A stretch of 64,000 nucleotides of DNA from the NCBI RefSeq assembly GCF_005434915.1, contig NZ_SKCG01000004.1, forward strand, positions 62,001 through 126,000, written 5' to 3'. Position numbers and translations under genes: made by a program. Origin of the DNA: Aurantiacibacter suaedae. GTDB lineage: Bacteria; Pseudomonadota; Alphaproteobacteria; Sphingomonadales; Sphingomonadaceae. Below the pieces are notes generated by a model. That model was not told the DNA's origin. It searched no databases and saw nothing but the letters and a program-made list of their open reading frames with translations. Position 1 is the first letter of the stretch. Every line of letters begins with the position of its first letter. Below are positions 10,371 to 19,306 of the stretch, piece by piece.

Positions 10371-11411
10371 TTACTTTTCGCCGTCGAATAGGCCCCCTTG
10401 CGGACCGTCGTGGGCTGGTGCTGGAGGCGCGAGTCCCAGATGCTGCCAGCCGCCGTCGTTAAGGCAACGCCCGCGCGCGGTGCGCGCGATCAGGCCGAGC
10501 TGGATCAGATAGGGCTCAACCACTTCCTCGACCGTGTCGCGCGGCTCGGCGAGCCCCGCCGCGAGCGTTTCCACGCCCACCGGCCCGCCCTTGTATGTGG
10601 TGGCGATCATGGTGAGGTAGCGCCGGTCCATGGCATCGAGGCCAAGCGAATCGATTTCCAGCCGGGTCAGCGCCTCGTCGGCTACGGCGGCGCTGACGGT
10701 GCCCGCGCCCTTCACCTGTGCAAAATCGCGCACGCGTCGCATCAGCCGCCCCGCCACGCGCGGGGTGCCGCGGCTACGGCGGGCAATCTCGCGCGCACCC
10801 GATTCGTCAATTCGCATACCGAGCAGCCGCGCCCCGCGCGCGACGACGCTGAGCAGTTCGTCCTCGGTGTAGAAGATCAGGCGAACGGGAATGCCGAAAC
10901 GATCGCGCAACGGCGTGGTGAGCAGGCCCTGCCGTGTGGTCGCGCCGATTAGCGTGAACGGCGGCAGGTCGATCCGCACCGAGCGCGCGGATGGCCCCTC
11001 GCCGATGATGATATCGAGCGCTCGGTCTTCCATCGCCGGATAGAGTACTTCCTCGACCACCGGGTTGAGCCGGTGAATCTCGTCGATGAAGAGCACATCG
11101 TGCGGTTCGAGATTGGTCAGCAGCGCAGCGAGGTCACCCGCCTTGGCGATGACCGGGCCGCTGGTGGAGCGAAAGCCCACGCCCAGCTCCTTGGCGACGA
11201 TCTGCGCGAGCGTGGTCTTGCCGAGGCCGGGCGGGCCGAAGAACAGCACATGGTCCATGGCCTCGCCGCGGCCCTTCGCGGCCTCGATGAACACGCGCAG
11301 GTTTTCCCGCGCGGCGGCCTGACCGACGAATTCGCCGAGCGACTTGGGGCGCAGCGCTGCATCGGGGTCTTCCGGCTGGCGCTCGGGGGAGTGGATGGGT
11401 TGGTCAGTCAT
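10371..11411 (-). CDS. ruvB: Holliday junction branch migration DNA helicase RuvB
   Basis: A 346-residue AAA+ motor that drives branch migration of Holliday junctions with RuvA. Walker A is [15 protein letters not shown], Walker [10 protein letters not shown], the sensor/arginine-finger region [18 protein letters not shown], and the C-terminal winged helix contains [14 protein letters not shown] chose the ATG at 11411, which has GGAG 8 bases upstream; a TTG 12 bases earlier is open but lacks a site. The start overlaps the stop of the membrane gene at 11408 in an ATGA junction, so translation is probably coupled to that gene rather than to ruvA as is usual. Confidence 0.97.
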   Translation of the reverse strand: MTDQPIHSPERQPEDPDAALRPKSLGEFVGQAAARENLRVFIEAAKGRGEAMDHVLFFGPPGLGKTTLAQIVAKELGVGFRSTSGPVIAKAGDLAALLTNLEPHDVLFIDEIHRLNPVVEEVLYPAMEDRALDIIIGEGPSARSVRIDLPPFTLIGATTRQGLLTTPLRDRFGIPVRLIFYTEDELLSVVARGARLLGMRIDESGAREIARRSRGTPRVAGRLMRRVRDFAQVKGAGTVSAAVADEALTRLEIDSLGLDAMDRRYLTMIATTYKGGPVGVETLAAGLAEPRDTVEEVVEPYLIQLGLIARTARGRCLNDGGWQHLGLAPPAPAHDGPQGGLFDGEK

Positions 11412-12085
11412 CCACGTCTCCAAACCAGCTCGGATTTCTCCATCAGGACTTTTATCATGGCAGACAAGTCAGCGTCTTCGAGATGATAACGGAAAATAAC
11501 AGACTCGAGATGCTTAACTTTCACCTCCAACGGCCCTTCTTCAGATTCTCCTCTCGCGTATTCAAAGAGAGATTCCGCCAATGCATAAGTTTTAGCAGCT
11601 TGGATTATCCAATTATTTACACTTATCACAATTCCTGCTTGACGCTTCTGCTCTGTCCGATTGTTAAGCATGTCAACTCGCGCCCATAGAGTTTGAATCT
11701 CACGAATTAAATCGGAGATTGGGTCAGTAACGGTCTTATCCTCAGTTGAAGCAACAATGCTCTTAAGCTCATCTATGTGGGTAGATGGCGGAGGAGGCGC
11801 AGAGAAATCATCAATATACGACTTATTCGCCAGCACTCTCTTCGCTCGATCAAGTTCTCTGAGCAAGCAGCGCACGGAGTGGCATATTCCATTTAAAGTG
11901 AGAGGCAACGTAGCTCTGTGCGCCCTATGCTCTCTTACTAGGCGCTCACGCTCATGTCGGTCTACTTGATCAATCTGCTCACGAATATTTCGGACTGTAA
12001 GCCACGCGCCTCCTAAGGCTAACAAGCCCGCAGCAAGAGTTTGCCAATAATACAGCCAAATAACGATGTTAGATAACCAGCTCAC
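11408..12085 (-). CDS. membrane-anchored coiled-coil protein of unknown function inserted between ruvA and ruvB
   Basis: A 225-residue protein with one N-terminal transmembrane helix ([18 protein letters not shown]) followed by a charged helical region ([28 protein letters not shown]) and a mostly alpha-helical C-terminal half. The general layout, TM plus basic helix plus LPL.L..IC, recalls a scattered group of accessory hypothetical proteins in alphaproteobacteria, but I cannot give a function. Composition is strikingly unlike its neighbours: the 60-base blocks 11461-11520 and 11581-11640 contain only 25 and 19 G+C. It begins in an ATGA overlap with the ruvA stop and ends in an ATGA overlap with the ruvB start. 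This looks like horizontal acquisition fitted exactly into the operon. Confidence 0.75.
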   Translation of the reverse strand: MSWLSNIVIWLYYWQTLAAGLLALGGAWLTVRNIREQIDQVDRHERERLVREHRAHRATLPLTLNGICHSVRCLLRELDRAKRVLANKSYIDDFSAPPPPSTHIDELKSIVASTEDKTVTDPISDLIREIQTLWARVDMLNNRTEQKRQAGIVISVNNWIIQAAKTYALAESLFEYARGESEEGPLEVKVKHLESVIFRYHLEDADLSAMIKVLMEKSELVWRRG

Positions 12086-12693
12086 CCCGCCGCCTTCTTC
12101 AGCGCCACGCGGATAAGCTCGCCTTCGTCCGCGCCATCACCAAGTTCATCAAGCGCCCGGGCCACGGCTTGCGCCGCCACGCCGGGCTTGAACCCAAGGT
12201 TCTCCAGCGCCGACACCGCATCGGCGCTCGCCCCGCCGACCGGCGTCGCCACAGCCACCCCGCCTACGCCGCCACCAGCAGTGCCCGGCATCGCGCCTGC
12301 CTTGTCCTTCAGCTCATTCACGATCCGCCCGGCCAGCTTCGGCCCCACGCCGTTCGCGCGCGCCACGCTCGCCGCATCGACCCGCGCGCAGGCTTCGCGC
12401 AGTTCGGCGGTGGACAGGGCCGAGAGGATCGCCAGCGCCACCTTGCTGCCCACGCCCTGCACCCCGGTGAGCAGGCGGAACCAGTCGCGCTCCTCCCCCG
12501 CCGCGAAGCCGAGCAGGCGCATGTCGTTCTCGCTCACCTGCATCTGCGTGAACACGCGGGCGGTATCCCCCACGTCGCCGAGCGACGACAAGGTGCGCGC
12601 CGAACAGAACACGAGGTAGCCGACGCCGTTCACGTCGATCACCGCCCAATCCTCGCCGGTTTCGTCCAGCCGCCCTGTCAGTTTCGCGATCAT
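12082..12693 (-). CDS. ruvA: Holliday junction branch migration complex subunit RuvA
   Basis: A 203-residue protein. The N-terminal OB-fold starts MIAKLTGRLDETGEDWAVIDVNGVGYLV; helix-hairpin-helix segments are seen in LLTGVQGVGSKVALAILS and ANGVGPKLAGRIVNELKDK; the C-terminal RuvB-binding domain is ENLGFKPGVAAQAVARAL after an Ala/Gly-rich linker. RuvA tetramers hold the four-way junction and load RuvB rings. Its stop overlaps the start of the low-GC membrane gene, so ruvB, its normal partner, is one gene further away than usual. ruvC is not adjacent: the next gene upstream is aroC on the other strand. Confidence 0.96.
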   Translation of the reverse strand: MIAKLTGRLDETGEDWAVIDVNGVGYLVFCSARTLSSLGDVGDTARVFTQMQVSENDMRLLGFAAGEERDWFRLLTGVQGVGSKVALAILSALSTAELREACARVDAASVARANGVGPKLAGRIVNELKDKAGAMPGTAGGGVGGVAVATPVGGASADAVSALENLGFKPGVAAQAVARALDELGDGADEGELIRVALKKAAG

Positions 12694-12745
12694 GCCCTCG
12701 GTTTGACGGACAGAACGGGAACAGTCCAGCCCTCGTGCCGGGTTT

Positions 12746-12823
12746 TCGTCATTGCAAACGAAGCGAAGCCATCCATCGCCAGAGCTGGATTGCGACCCCG
12801 CCTAAGGCTCCTCGCAATGACGA
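12746..12823. repeat. interspersed palindromic repeat, TCATTGC family
   Basis: About 78 bases bounded by the inverted pair TCGTCATTGC (12746-12755) and GCAATGACGA (12814-12823), with an internal GGCGAT/ATCGCC-type core around CATCCATCGCC and AGAGCTGG. It closely resembles the TCATTGCGAG...GAAGC repeat seen between genes of many alphaproteobacteria. It fills the divergent gap between ruvA and aroC. Confidence 0.65.
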
Positions 12824-12861
12824 AGTGGACAAAACTGGCGTGATCGTGAAAAGCGCAGCTC

Positions 12862-13929
12862 ATGAGCTTTAACACTTTCGGCCGCCTGTTCCGCTTCACC
12901 ACTTGGGGCGAAAGCCATGGTCCGGCGCTGGGCGCTGTGGTCGACGGGTGCCCGCCGGGACTGGATCTTTCCGCCGAGGTGATCCAGCCGTTTCTCGATG
13001 CGCGCCGTCCGGGACAGAGCCGGTTCACCACACAGCGGCAGGAGCCCGATGAGGTCAAGATCCTCTCGGGCGTGTTCGAGGGCAAGACCACCGGCACCCC
13101 GATCAGCCTGATGATCGAGAACACCGATCAGCGTAGCAAGGACTATGGCGAGATCGCCAAGGCCTATCGCCCCGGCCACGCCGACTATGCCTATGACGCG
13201 AAGTATGGCTTGCGCGATTATCGAGGTGGCGGGCGCTCGTCCGCGCGCGAGACCGCAGCGCGGGTAGCAGCGGGCGCGGTGGCGCGGCTGGTGGTGCCGG
13301 AAGTGCGCATCGCTGCCTATCTGTGCGAGATCGGCGGCGACGCGATCGACCGCGAAAACATCGACTCTGACGAGATCGCCAACAATCCGTTCTTCTGCCC
13401 CGACCCCGAGGCCGCCAAGCGTTGGGAAGTGCTGGTGGACGATGCGCGCAAGGCAGGCTCGTCGCTTGGCGCGGTGGTCGAATGCGTGGCCCTGGGCGTT
13501 CCGGCAGGCTGGGGCGCGCCGCTCTATGCCAAGCTCGACAGCGAACTTGCTTCAGCGATGATGAGCATCAATGCGGTGAAAGCGGTCGAGATCGGCGATG
13601 GGTTCGCGGCCGCGCGCCTCACCGGTGAGGAAAACGCCGACGAAATGCGCCCTAGCGAGGATGGCCCCGAGTTCCTCGCCAACCACGCAGGCGGCATCGC
13701 GGGCGGCATTTCGACCGGCCAGCCGGTGGTGTGCCGGGTGGCATTCAAGCCGACCAGCTCTATCCTCACCCCGCGCCAAAGCATCACCAGCGATGGCGAG
13801 GCCACCGAGGTCCGCACCAAGGGCCGCCATGACCCTTGCGTGGGCATTCGCGGCGCACCGGTGGTGGAGGCGATGATGGCGCTGGTGCTGGCCGATCAGA
13901 AGCTGCTGCACCGGGGGCAGGTGGGCTAA
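12862..13929 (+). CDS. aroC: chorismate synthase
   Basis: A 355-residue enzyme that eliminates phosphate from EPSP to give chorismate, the last shikimate-pathway step, using reduced FMN. Family signatures are all visible: [21 protein letters not shown] near the N-terminus, [28 protein letters not shown] and [16 protein letters not shown] near the end. Length is normal. It is monocistronic here, with 168 bases including a palindromic repeat separating it from divergent ruvA and 300 bases before ahpC. Confidence 0.97.
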   Translation: MSFNTFGRLFRFTTWGESHGPALGAVVDGCPPGLDLSAEVIQPFLDARRPGQSRFTTQRQEPDEVKILSGVFEGKTTGTPISLMIENTDQRSKDYGEIAKAYRPGHADYAYDAKYGLRDYRGGGRSSARETAARVAAGAVARLVVPEVRIAAYLCEIGGDAIDRENIDSDEIANNPFFCPDPEAAKRWEVLVDDARKAGSSLGAVVECVALGVPAGWGAPLYAKLDSELASAMMSINAVKAVEIGDGFAAARLTGEENADEMRPSEDGPEFLANHAGGIAGGISTGQPVVCRVAFKPTSSILTPRQSITSDGEATEVRTKGRHDPCVGIRGAPVVEAMMALVLADQKLLHRGQVG

Positions 13930-14118
13930 GTTTCGATCGCCGATCCAGGCGAGTTTCTCGGGGCTGATCCCTCCGCTTTACTGCGGGGTAGCTGCGGGCG
14001 GCCCGTCGGCCTTGTAGCTGCGGTGCGCCCGTATCGGGAGCAGTAGCCGGCGACCGCTGGCGCGATCGTTCCATCGCGCGGGCAAAAATCGTCCCAACCT
14101 TTTACTCAAATCCCCAAT
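13930..14118. other. intergenic stretch downstream of aroC
   Basis: Together with the 5' region of ahpC this gap is 300 bases. The first part holds two partial direct copies of TAGCTGCGG (around 13988 and 14015) and GC-rich inverted segments but no clean terminator and no convincing reading frame. An open frame from 14117 overlaps ahpC in another frame and looks spurious. Confidence 0.4.
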
Positions 14119-14135
14119 GATCGACTTTCTCGATC
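14119..14135. promoter_or_regulatory. OxyR-type palindrome upstream of ahpC
   Basis: GATCGACTTTCTCGATC is a 17-base inverted repeat with the 5-7-5 geometry of the OxyR box (GATAG-N7-CTATC); each arm differs at one position. It lies 94 bases upstream of the ahpC TTG start. A matching ATCG-N7-CTAT site lies upstream of katG. OxyR binding is inference from motif geometry and gene function. Confidence 0.5.
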
Positions 14136-14229
14136 AAGCAAATCGCAACAACCCGCTTCTCTGGGAACAATCCATCGCTATCTGGGCTGCATCAGTTCAA
14201 CACCAGCAGTCTCAAACAGGAGAAGACAT

Positions 14230-14796
14230 TTGGGTATCATCGGCAGCACCATCAAACCGTTCAAGGCGACCGCATTTCAGGCAGGCAAGGATTTCTTCGA
14301 CGTCACCGAAGGCGACATCGCCGGCAAGTGGGCGGTGTTCTTCTTCTACCCGGCCGACTTCACCTTCGTCTGCCCGACCGAGCTGGAAGACCTTGGCGCG
14401 AAGTACGACGAGCTGCAGGGCATGGGCGTGGAAGTGTTCGGCGTTTCGACCGACACGCACTTCAGCCACAAGGCCTGGCACGACACCTCGGAGAAGATCG
14501 GCAAGCTGAAGTATGCCTTCCTCGGCGACCAGCTGCACACGCTGAGCAAGAACTTCGGCGTCCTGCGTGAGGAAATGGGCCTTGCCGACCGTGCGACCTT
14601 CGTGGTCGATCCCGATGGCGTGATCCAGATCATGGAAATCACCTGCGAGGGTGTGGGCCGCAACGCCACCGAGCTGACCCGCAAGATCAAGGCCGCGCAG
14701 TATGTCCGCAACAACCCCGGCCAGGTTTGCCCGGCGGCATGGGAAGAGGGTTCGGACACCCTAGCCCCGTCGCTTGACCTCGTCGGCAAGATTTAA
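14230..14796 (+). CDS. ahpC: alkyl hydroperoxide reductase subunit C (2-Cys peroxiredoxin)
   Basis: A 188-residue typical 2-Cys peroxiredoxin. The peroxidatic Cys is in [17 protein letters not shown] and the resolving Cys in [11 protein letters not shown] near the C-terminus; SHKAWHDTS is also characteristic. It reduces H2O2, organic peroxides and peroxynitrite, and is recycled by AhpF, encoded 200 bases downstream. The start is TTG at 14230: it is preceded by AGGAGA at a spacing of 6 and gives the family N-terminus [10 protein letters not shown], comparable with SLINTQIKPF of E. coli. An OxyR-like palindrome sits upstream. Confidence 0.97.
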   Translation: MGIIGSTIKPFKATAFQAGKDFFDVTEGDIAGKWAVFFFYPADFTFVCPTELEDLGAKYDELQGMGVEVFGVSTDTHFSHKAWHDTSEKIGKLKYAFLGDQLHTLSKNFGVLREEMGLADRATFVVDPDGVIQIMEITCEGVGRNATELTRKIKAAQYVRNNPGQVCPAAWEEGSDTLAPSLDLVGKI

Positions 14797-14902
14797 GCAA
14801 TCGACATTATCGGGCGGTCAGCTAGAGCCGACCTCCCAATGCGGCGCAGGCGGGCACAAGGCCCGCCGCGCACATCCCGGCCCCTCGGGGCTCGGGTCGC
14901 AA

Positions 14903-14944
14903 GAAGGCCCGGGGCTCCCCCCCTACCCCTCGCCCCGGGCCTTC
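14903..14944 (+). terminator. intercistronic hairpin between ahpC and ahpF
   Basis: Perfect 13-bp inverted repeat GAAGGCCCGGGGC (14903-14915) and GCCCCGGGCCTTC (14932-14944) with a 16-base loop, followed by a short CTTTTCC tract. It may act as a partial terminator or as a 3' stabiliser of the ahpC message, keeping peroxiredoxin more abundant than its reductase. Confidence 0.6.
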
Positions 14945-14996
14945 GACGCGCTTTTCCCCCAAATTTCCTCATCGCCCGCTCTGAAGGAGATCAGGT

Positions 14997-16586
14997 ATGC
15001 TTGACGCCACAATGACCCAGCAGCTCGGCACCTATCTTGCCAACCTGCGCGAACCGATCGAACTGGTCGCCTCGCTCGGCGATGATGCAAAGTCGGCGCA
15101 GACTCGCGAACTGCTCGAAGAGATTGCCGCGCTGCACGATAAGGTCAGCGCCAGCTTCGAGGGTGACGACGCCCGCAAGCCCAGCTTCATTATCCGACGC
15201 TCGTCCGACGCCTCAAAGTGGGTCCGCTTTGCGGGGCTGCCAATGGGCCACGAGTTCACCTCGCTAGTGCTCGCGCTGCTATGGGCAGGCGGCCACCCGC
15301 CCAAGGTCGAGGACGACGTGCTCGAACAGATCGCCCAGCTTGAGGGCGAGCACGATTTCGAGATGTATTTCTCGCTGAGCTGCCACAACTGCCCCGACGT
15401 GGTGCAGGCGCTGACGCTGATGGCGCTCTACAACCCGAAGATCACCGCCACGCTGATCGAAGGTGGAGCGTTTCAGGACGAGGTCGACGAACGCGGCGTG
15501 ATGGCAGTGCCCGCCACCTTCTTGAACGGCGAAATGTTCGCCAGCGGCAAGATGAGCGTCGAGGAAATTCTCGCCAAGCTCGACAGCGGCGCCAATGATC
15601 GCGCTGCCGCCAAGATTGCCGACAAGGACCCGTTCGAGGTGCTGGTGGTCGGCGGCGGCCCCGCTGGCGCAGCGGCTTCGGTCTACACCGCGCGCAAGGG
15701 CTTTTCGACCGGTATCGCTGCAGAGCGGTTCGGCGGGCAGGTGCTTGACACCATGGGGATCGAGAACTTCATCTCGGTGCCCTACACCGAAGGCCCCAAG
15801 CTCGCCCGCCAGCTCGAAGCGCACGTCGCCGAGTACGACATCGACGTGATGAACCTACAAAAGGCGGTGAAGCTGACCCCGGCCAAGCAGACCGGCGGCT
15901 ATCACACGGTCGAGCTGGAAAACGGTGCCGAGTTGAAGGCGCGCACGCTGATCCTCTCGACCGGCGCGCGCTGGCGCAACCTGGGCGTGGCTGGCGAGTT
16001 CGAATACCGTAACCGGGGCGTTGCCTATTGCCCGCACTGCGACGGCCCGCTGTTCAAGGGCAAGCGTGTGGCAGTGATAGGCGGCGGCAACTCCGGCGTC
16101 GAGGCAGCGATCGACCTCGCCGGGATAGTCGGCCACGTGACGCTGGTCGAGTTCGACACTAAGCTGCGTGCCGATCAGGTGCTGCAGGACAAGCTGCGCT
16201 CGATGAAGAACGTGGACATCCTCGTAAACGCCCAGACCACAGAGGTGACGGGCGACGGCGAGCGGGTCAACGGCCTCGTCTACAAGGACCGCGAGAGCGG
16301 CGAGGAGCACAAGGTCGAGCTGGAAGGCGTGTTCGTGCAGATCGGCCTCGTCCCCAACACCGAGTGGCTGAAGGACAGCGGCCTTGCCATGAGCAAGTTC
16401 GGCGAGATCGAGATCGATGGCCATGCCGCCACCAACCTGCCCGGCATTTTCGCAGCGGGTGACTGCACCACGGTCCCCTACAAGCAGATCGTGATCGCGA
16501 TGGGCGAAGGCAGCAAGGCGGCGCTCTCCGCGTTCGACTTCCTGATCCGCAACACCAACCCGGAAGAGATCGCGCAGGCCGCCTGA
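14997..16586 (+). CDS. ahpF: alkyl hydroperoxide reductase subunit F
   Basis: A 529-residue flavoprotein disulfide reductase that transfers electrons from NADH through FAD and two dithiols to AhpC. In order: an N-terminal tandem thioredoxin-fold domain with CHNC ([15 protein letters not shown]), the FAD-binding [17 protein letters not shown], the redox-active [10 protein letters not shown], the NADH-binding [15 protein letters not shown], and the C-terminal FAD motif [16 protein letters not shown]. Length is normal (E. coli 521). GAAGGAGAT precedes the ATG. It should be cotranscribed with ahpC through a stem-loop, and ends at a strong terminator. Confidence 0.97.
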   Translation: MLDATMTQQLGTYLANLREPIELVASLGDDAKSAQTRELLEEIAALHDKVSASFEGDDARKPSFIIRRSSDASKWVRFAGLPMGHEFTSLVLALLWAGGHPPKVEDDVLEQIAQLEGEHDFEMYFSLSCHNCPDVVQALTLMALYNPKITATLIEGGAFQDEVDERGVMAVPATFLNGEMFASGKMSVEEILAKLDSGANDRAAAKIADKDPFEVLVVGGGPAGAAASVYTARKGFSTGIAAERFGGQVLDTMGIENFISVPYTEGPKLARQLEAHVAEYDIDVMNLQKAVKLTPAKQTGGYHTVELENGAELKARTLILSTGARWRNLGVAGEFEYRNRGVAYCPHCDGPLFKGKRVAVIGGGNSGVEAAIDLAGIVGHVTLVEFDTKLRADQVLQDKLRSMKNVDILVNAQTTEVTGDGERVNGLVYKDRESGEEHKVELEGVFVQIGLVPNTEWLKDSGLAMSKFGEIEIDGHAATNLPGIFAAGDCTTVPYKQIVIAMGEGSKAALSAFDFLIRNTNPEEIAQAA

Positions 16587-16609
16587 CCTTCACGCCGGTA
16601 CTCAACACA

Positions 16610-16649
16610 AACCCGCGCCTGTCACCCGACGGGCGCGGGTTTTCGTTTT
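16610..16649 (+). terminator. Rho-independent terminator after ahpF
   Basis: Stem AACCCGCGCC (16610-16619) with GGCGCGGGTT (16632-16641), 12-base loop, followed by TTCGTTTT. It lies 23 bases after the ahpF stop. Confidence 0.85.
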
Positions 16650-16700
16650 GGCGCCGAGATCGCTTTTTGAAGTCAGATGACATTGTCCTGATCCACTTTA

Positions 16701-16790
16701 CTCCCCTCCCCTTGGGGAGGGGCTGGAGGTGGGGGCTCGACCTCGGCTGGCGTGGAACCCCCATCCCAACCCTTCCCCAGCGGGGAAGGG
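16701..16790. repeat. GC-rich interspersed repeat with two hairpins
   Basis: Two hairpins, CCCCTCCCC/GGGGAGGGG (16703-16722) and CCCTTCCCC/GGGGAAGGG (16770-16790), are joined by a segment in which GGAGGTGGGGG faces CCCCCATCCC, so the whole unit can fold on itself. It looks like a mobile intergenic palindrome. It occupies the middle of the 351-base gap between ahpF and katG, upstream of the katG regulatory region; no gene is seen in that gap. Confidence 0.6.
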
Positions 16791-16854
16791 CTATGCGAGT
16801 CGATGGAGTCCCACTCCACACTTAACGACAAATCCGATCACCAATGCCCAATCA

Positions 16855-16889
16855 ATCGTTTTGACCTATAAGCCGCCTCGGCGCATTCT
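16855..16889 (+). promoter_or_regulatory. OxyR-type site and candidate promoter of katG
   Basis: ATCGTTTTGACCTAT (16855-16869) fits ATAG-N7-CTAT with one mismatch, 68 bases before the katG start. TTGACC inside its right half could be a -35 element with CATTCT (16884-16889) as a weak -10 after 17 bases, the arrangement expected for activation by a bound LysR-type regulator. Inference only. Confidence 0.45.
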
Positions 16890-16937
16890 TTCTTCAGAAA
16901 GCGGCTCGACCCATGAGTCGCAACAGGAGATTTTGAC

Positions 16938-19160
16938 ATGGATGCTGAGACCGGTTCGCTAGGTGGCTGCCCGATGCATGGTGGCGGTAACGGTGGAGGA
17001 ATGCGCAGCCTGCTGGGCCGCACCAACAAGGATTGGTGGCCCGACGCGCTTGACCTCGAAATTCTCACGCAAGATGGCAAGTCGGCCGACCCGATGGGTG
17101 CGGACTTCGACTATTGCGAGGCTTTCAACGCGCTCGACTACAACGCGCTGAAGGAAGACCTCAAGGCGCTGATGACCGATAGCCAAGACTGGTGGCCCGC
17201 CGACTATGGCCACTATGGCCCGTTCTTCATCCGCATGGCCTGGCACGCCGCGGGCACCTACCGCACTGGCGACGGTCGCGGCGGTTCCTCCAGCGGCCAG
17301 CAGCGTTTCGCCCCGCTCAATTCGTGGCCCGATAACGGCAACCTCGACAAGGCCCGCCGCCTGTTGTGGCCGATCAAGAAGAAGTACGGCAAGCACATCA
17401 GCTGGGCCGACCTGTTCATCCTCACCGGCAATATGGCCATCGAAAGCATGGGCGGCCCGGTGTTTGGCTATGGCGGCGGTCGCAAGGACGTGTTCGAGCC
17501 TGAGCATGTCTATTGGGGCAGCGAGGAGAAGTGGGTCGATCAGGGTGCAGAAACGCGTATCGTGCCCGACGAGGGCAAGGCGCTCGAAAACCCGCTGGCG
17601 GCGATCCAGATGGGGCTGATCTACGTCAACCCGGAAGGCCCGGGCGGCAACCCCGATCCGCTGAAATCGGCGCGCGACATGCGCGAGACCTTCGCCCGCA
17701 TGGCCATGAACGACGAGGAAACCGTTGCCCTCACTGCCGGCGGCCACGCCTTCGGCAAGACCCACGGCATGGTCCCGCCGGATCAGCTTTCGGGCAGCCC
17801 GGAAAGCGGCGCACTTGAAATGCAGGGCTTTGGCTGGAGCACAAGCGAGGAAGATATCGCCAAGGGCCATATCACCACTTCGGGCCTGGAAGGGGCGTGG
17901 TCGAACAACCCGACCAAGTGGGGCGGCGACTACTTCCGCCTGCTGTTCAAATATGATTATGAACTGGTGACCAGCCCCGCCGGGGCCAAGCAGTGGCAGC
18001 CGATCGGCCAGTCGGAAGAAGACATGGCGCCCGATGCGCGCGATCCTTCGAAGAAGGTGCCGACCATGATGACCACTGCCGACATGGCGCTGAAGATGGA
18101 CCCGGACTATCGCAAGATTTCCGAACGCTTCCGCGACGATCAGGCCGCGCTCGACGACGCTTTCGCCCGCGCCTGGTTCAAGCTGACCCACCGCGACATG
18201 GGGCCGAAGGTCCGCTACCTCGGGCCGGACGTGCCCGCAGAAGACCTGATCTGGCAAGACCCGGTCCCCGCCGGAACGCCGGCCAGCAATGCCGATGCCT
18301 CCGCCTTCAAGGAGAAGGTGCTCGGCTCGGGCCTGTCGGTGAGCGAGCTGGTGAAAGCGGCCTGGGCCTCGGCCTCGACCTTCCGCCAGTCGGACAACCG
18401 CGGCGGCGCCAACGGCGCGCATGTCCGCCTTGCTCCGCAGAAGGATTGGGCGGTCAACGAGCCTGAAGAGCTGGCCAAGGTTCTCGCCAAGCTAGAGACC
18501 TTGCGTGGCAGCCTGTCGATGGCCGATGCCATCGTGCTGGCGGGCGCGGCTGCGGTCGAAAAGGCGGCCAAGGATGGCGGCCACGCGGTGAGCGTAAAGG
18601 TCAGCACCGGGCGCGGCGATGCGAGCGAAGAGCAGACCGATGCCGAAAGCTTCGAGCCGCTGGAACCCTTTGCCGACGGCTTCAGGAACTACCTGAAGAC
18701 CAAGGCCGACGTGAAGACCGAGGACATGCTGATCGACCGGGCGCAATTGCTCGGCCTGTCGGTGCCCGAGATGGCGGTGCTGGTGGCCGGGATGCGCGCG
18801 CTGGGCGCGGTCAGCCCCCATCCCACGCATGGCAACAGCGTGGGCGTGCTGACCGACCGACCCGGCGTGCTTAGCAACGACTTCTTCGTTAACCTGCTCG
18901 ACATGAGCACGAAGTGGGTGGTCGTGGATGACAGCGGCGACGAGGAATTCGTCGGCAAGGACCGGGCCAGCGGCGCAGAGAAATGGCGTGCCACGCGCAC
19001 CGATCTCGTGTTCGGCTCAAACTCGCAGCTTCGCGCCATTGCTGAAGTCTATGCCGAGGACACGAGTGCGGCCAAGTTCGCAGAGGACTTCGCCAGGGCC
19101 TGGACCAAGGTGATGGAAGCCGACCGTTTTGACCTTAGCTACGCGAAGTATCACCAGTAA
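16938..19160 (+). CDS. katG: catalase-peroxidase
   Basis: A 740-residue bifunctional heme enzyme that dismutates H2O2 and has peroxidase activity. Distal residues Arg, Trp and His are in [14 protein letters not shown]; the Tyr of [11 protein letters not shown] belongs to the Met-Tyr-Trp crosslink; the proximal heme ligand is in [13 protein letters not shown]. The C-terminal heme-free duplicate domain contains [26 protein letters not shown]-type sequence (part quoted). CAGGAGATTTTGAC precedes the ATG. It is flanked by ahpF and a monofunctional catalase, forming a four-gene peroxide-defence block, but a terminator on each side suggests it is its own transcription unit. Confidence 0.98.
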   Translation: MDAETGSLGGCPMHGGGNGGGMRSLLGRTNKDWWPDALDLEILTQDGKSADPMGADFDYCEAFNALDYNALKEDLKALMTDSQDWWPADYGHYGPFFIRMAWHAAGTYRTGDGRGGSSSGQQRFAPLNSWPDNGNLDKARRLLWPIKKKYGKHISWADLFILTGNMAIESMGGPVFGYGGGRKDVFEPEHVYWGSEEKWVDQGAETRIVPDEGKALENPLAAIQMGLIYVNPEGPGGNPDPLKSARDMRETFARMAMNDEETVALTAGGHAFGKTHGMVPPDQLSGSPESGALEMQGFGWSTSEEDIAKGHITTSGLEGAWSNNPTKWGGDYFRLLFKYDYELVTSPAGAKQWQPIGQSEEDMAPDARDPSKKVPTMMTTADMALKMDPDYRKISERFRDDQAALDDAFARAWFKLTHRDMGPKVRYLGPDVPAEDLIWQDPVPAGTPASNADASAFKEKVLGSGLSVSELVKAAWASASTFRQSDNRGGANGAHVRLAPQKDWAVNEPEELAKVLAKLETLRGSLSMADAIVLAGAAAVEKAAKDGGHAVSVKVSTGRGDASEEQTDAESFEPLEPFADGFRNYLKTKADVKTEDMLIDRAQLLGLSVPEMAVLVAGMRALGAVSPHPTHGNSVGVLTDRPGVLSNDFFVNLLDMSTKWVVVDDSGDEEFVGKDRASGAEKWRATRTDLVFGSNSQLRAIAEVYAEDTSAAKFAEDFARAWTKVMEADRFDLSYAKYHQ

Positions 19161-19180
19161 GGCCGCATCAGCGCGCCACG

Positions 19181-19215
19181 AAAGCCTCCGGCAACAATGC
19201 CGGGGGCTTTTTCGC
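19181..19215. terminator. terminator after katG
   Basis: Thirteen-bp stem AAAGCCTCCGGCA (19181-19193) with TGCCGGGGGCTTT (19198-19210), one T-G pair, four-base loop, followed by TTTC. It separates katG from the catalase gene. Confidence 0.88.
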
Positions 19216-19246
19216 ATCTGCGCCCCGCGATATATTTTCGCCGTGA

Positions 19247-19271
19247 GGAACGGCTGCGCGCTCCACCCGTA
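19247..19271 (+). promoter_or_regulatory. candidate EcfG-type general stress promoter of the catalase gene
   Basis: GGAAC (19247-19251), 16 bases, CGTA (19268-19271): one base from the alphaproteobacterial EcfG consensus GGAAC-N16/17-CGTT. It starts 60 bases before the catalase ATG. It overlaps an imperfect palindrome, CGTAAACT (19268-19275) facing AGTTTTACG (19283-19291), that might be a further operator. Confidence 0.5.
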
Positions 19272-19306
19272 AACTCACCGAGAGTTTTACGAGAAGGACA
19301 GGCCCG

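Noticed and set aside
11412-11423. Upstream TTG start for ruvB adding METW
   Set aside because: It would place the ribosome binding site inside the extension; the ATG at 11411 has proper GGAG spacing and an ATGA junction.
13930-14229. Possible riboswitch or small RNA downstream of aroC
   Set aside because: No conserved riboswitch motif or independent promoter plus terminator could be seen; only the palindrome at 14119 stands out.
14117-14509. 130-codon frame starting upstream of ahpC
   Set aside because: It overlaps ahpC in another frame with Arg/Ser-rich low-complexity translation; the region before it is better read as a regulatory leader.
16959-18422. 487-codon open frame antisense to katG; similar ones antisense to the catalase gene (19484-20656) and murJ (23989-25041)
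   Set aside because: Shadow frames of verified genes with no domain signature.
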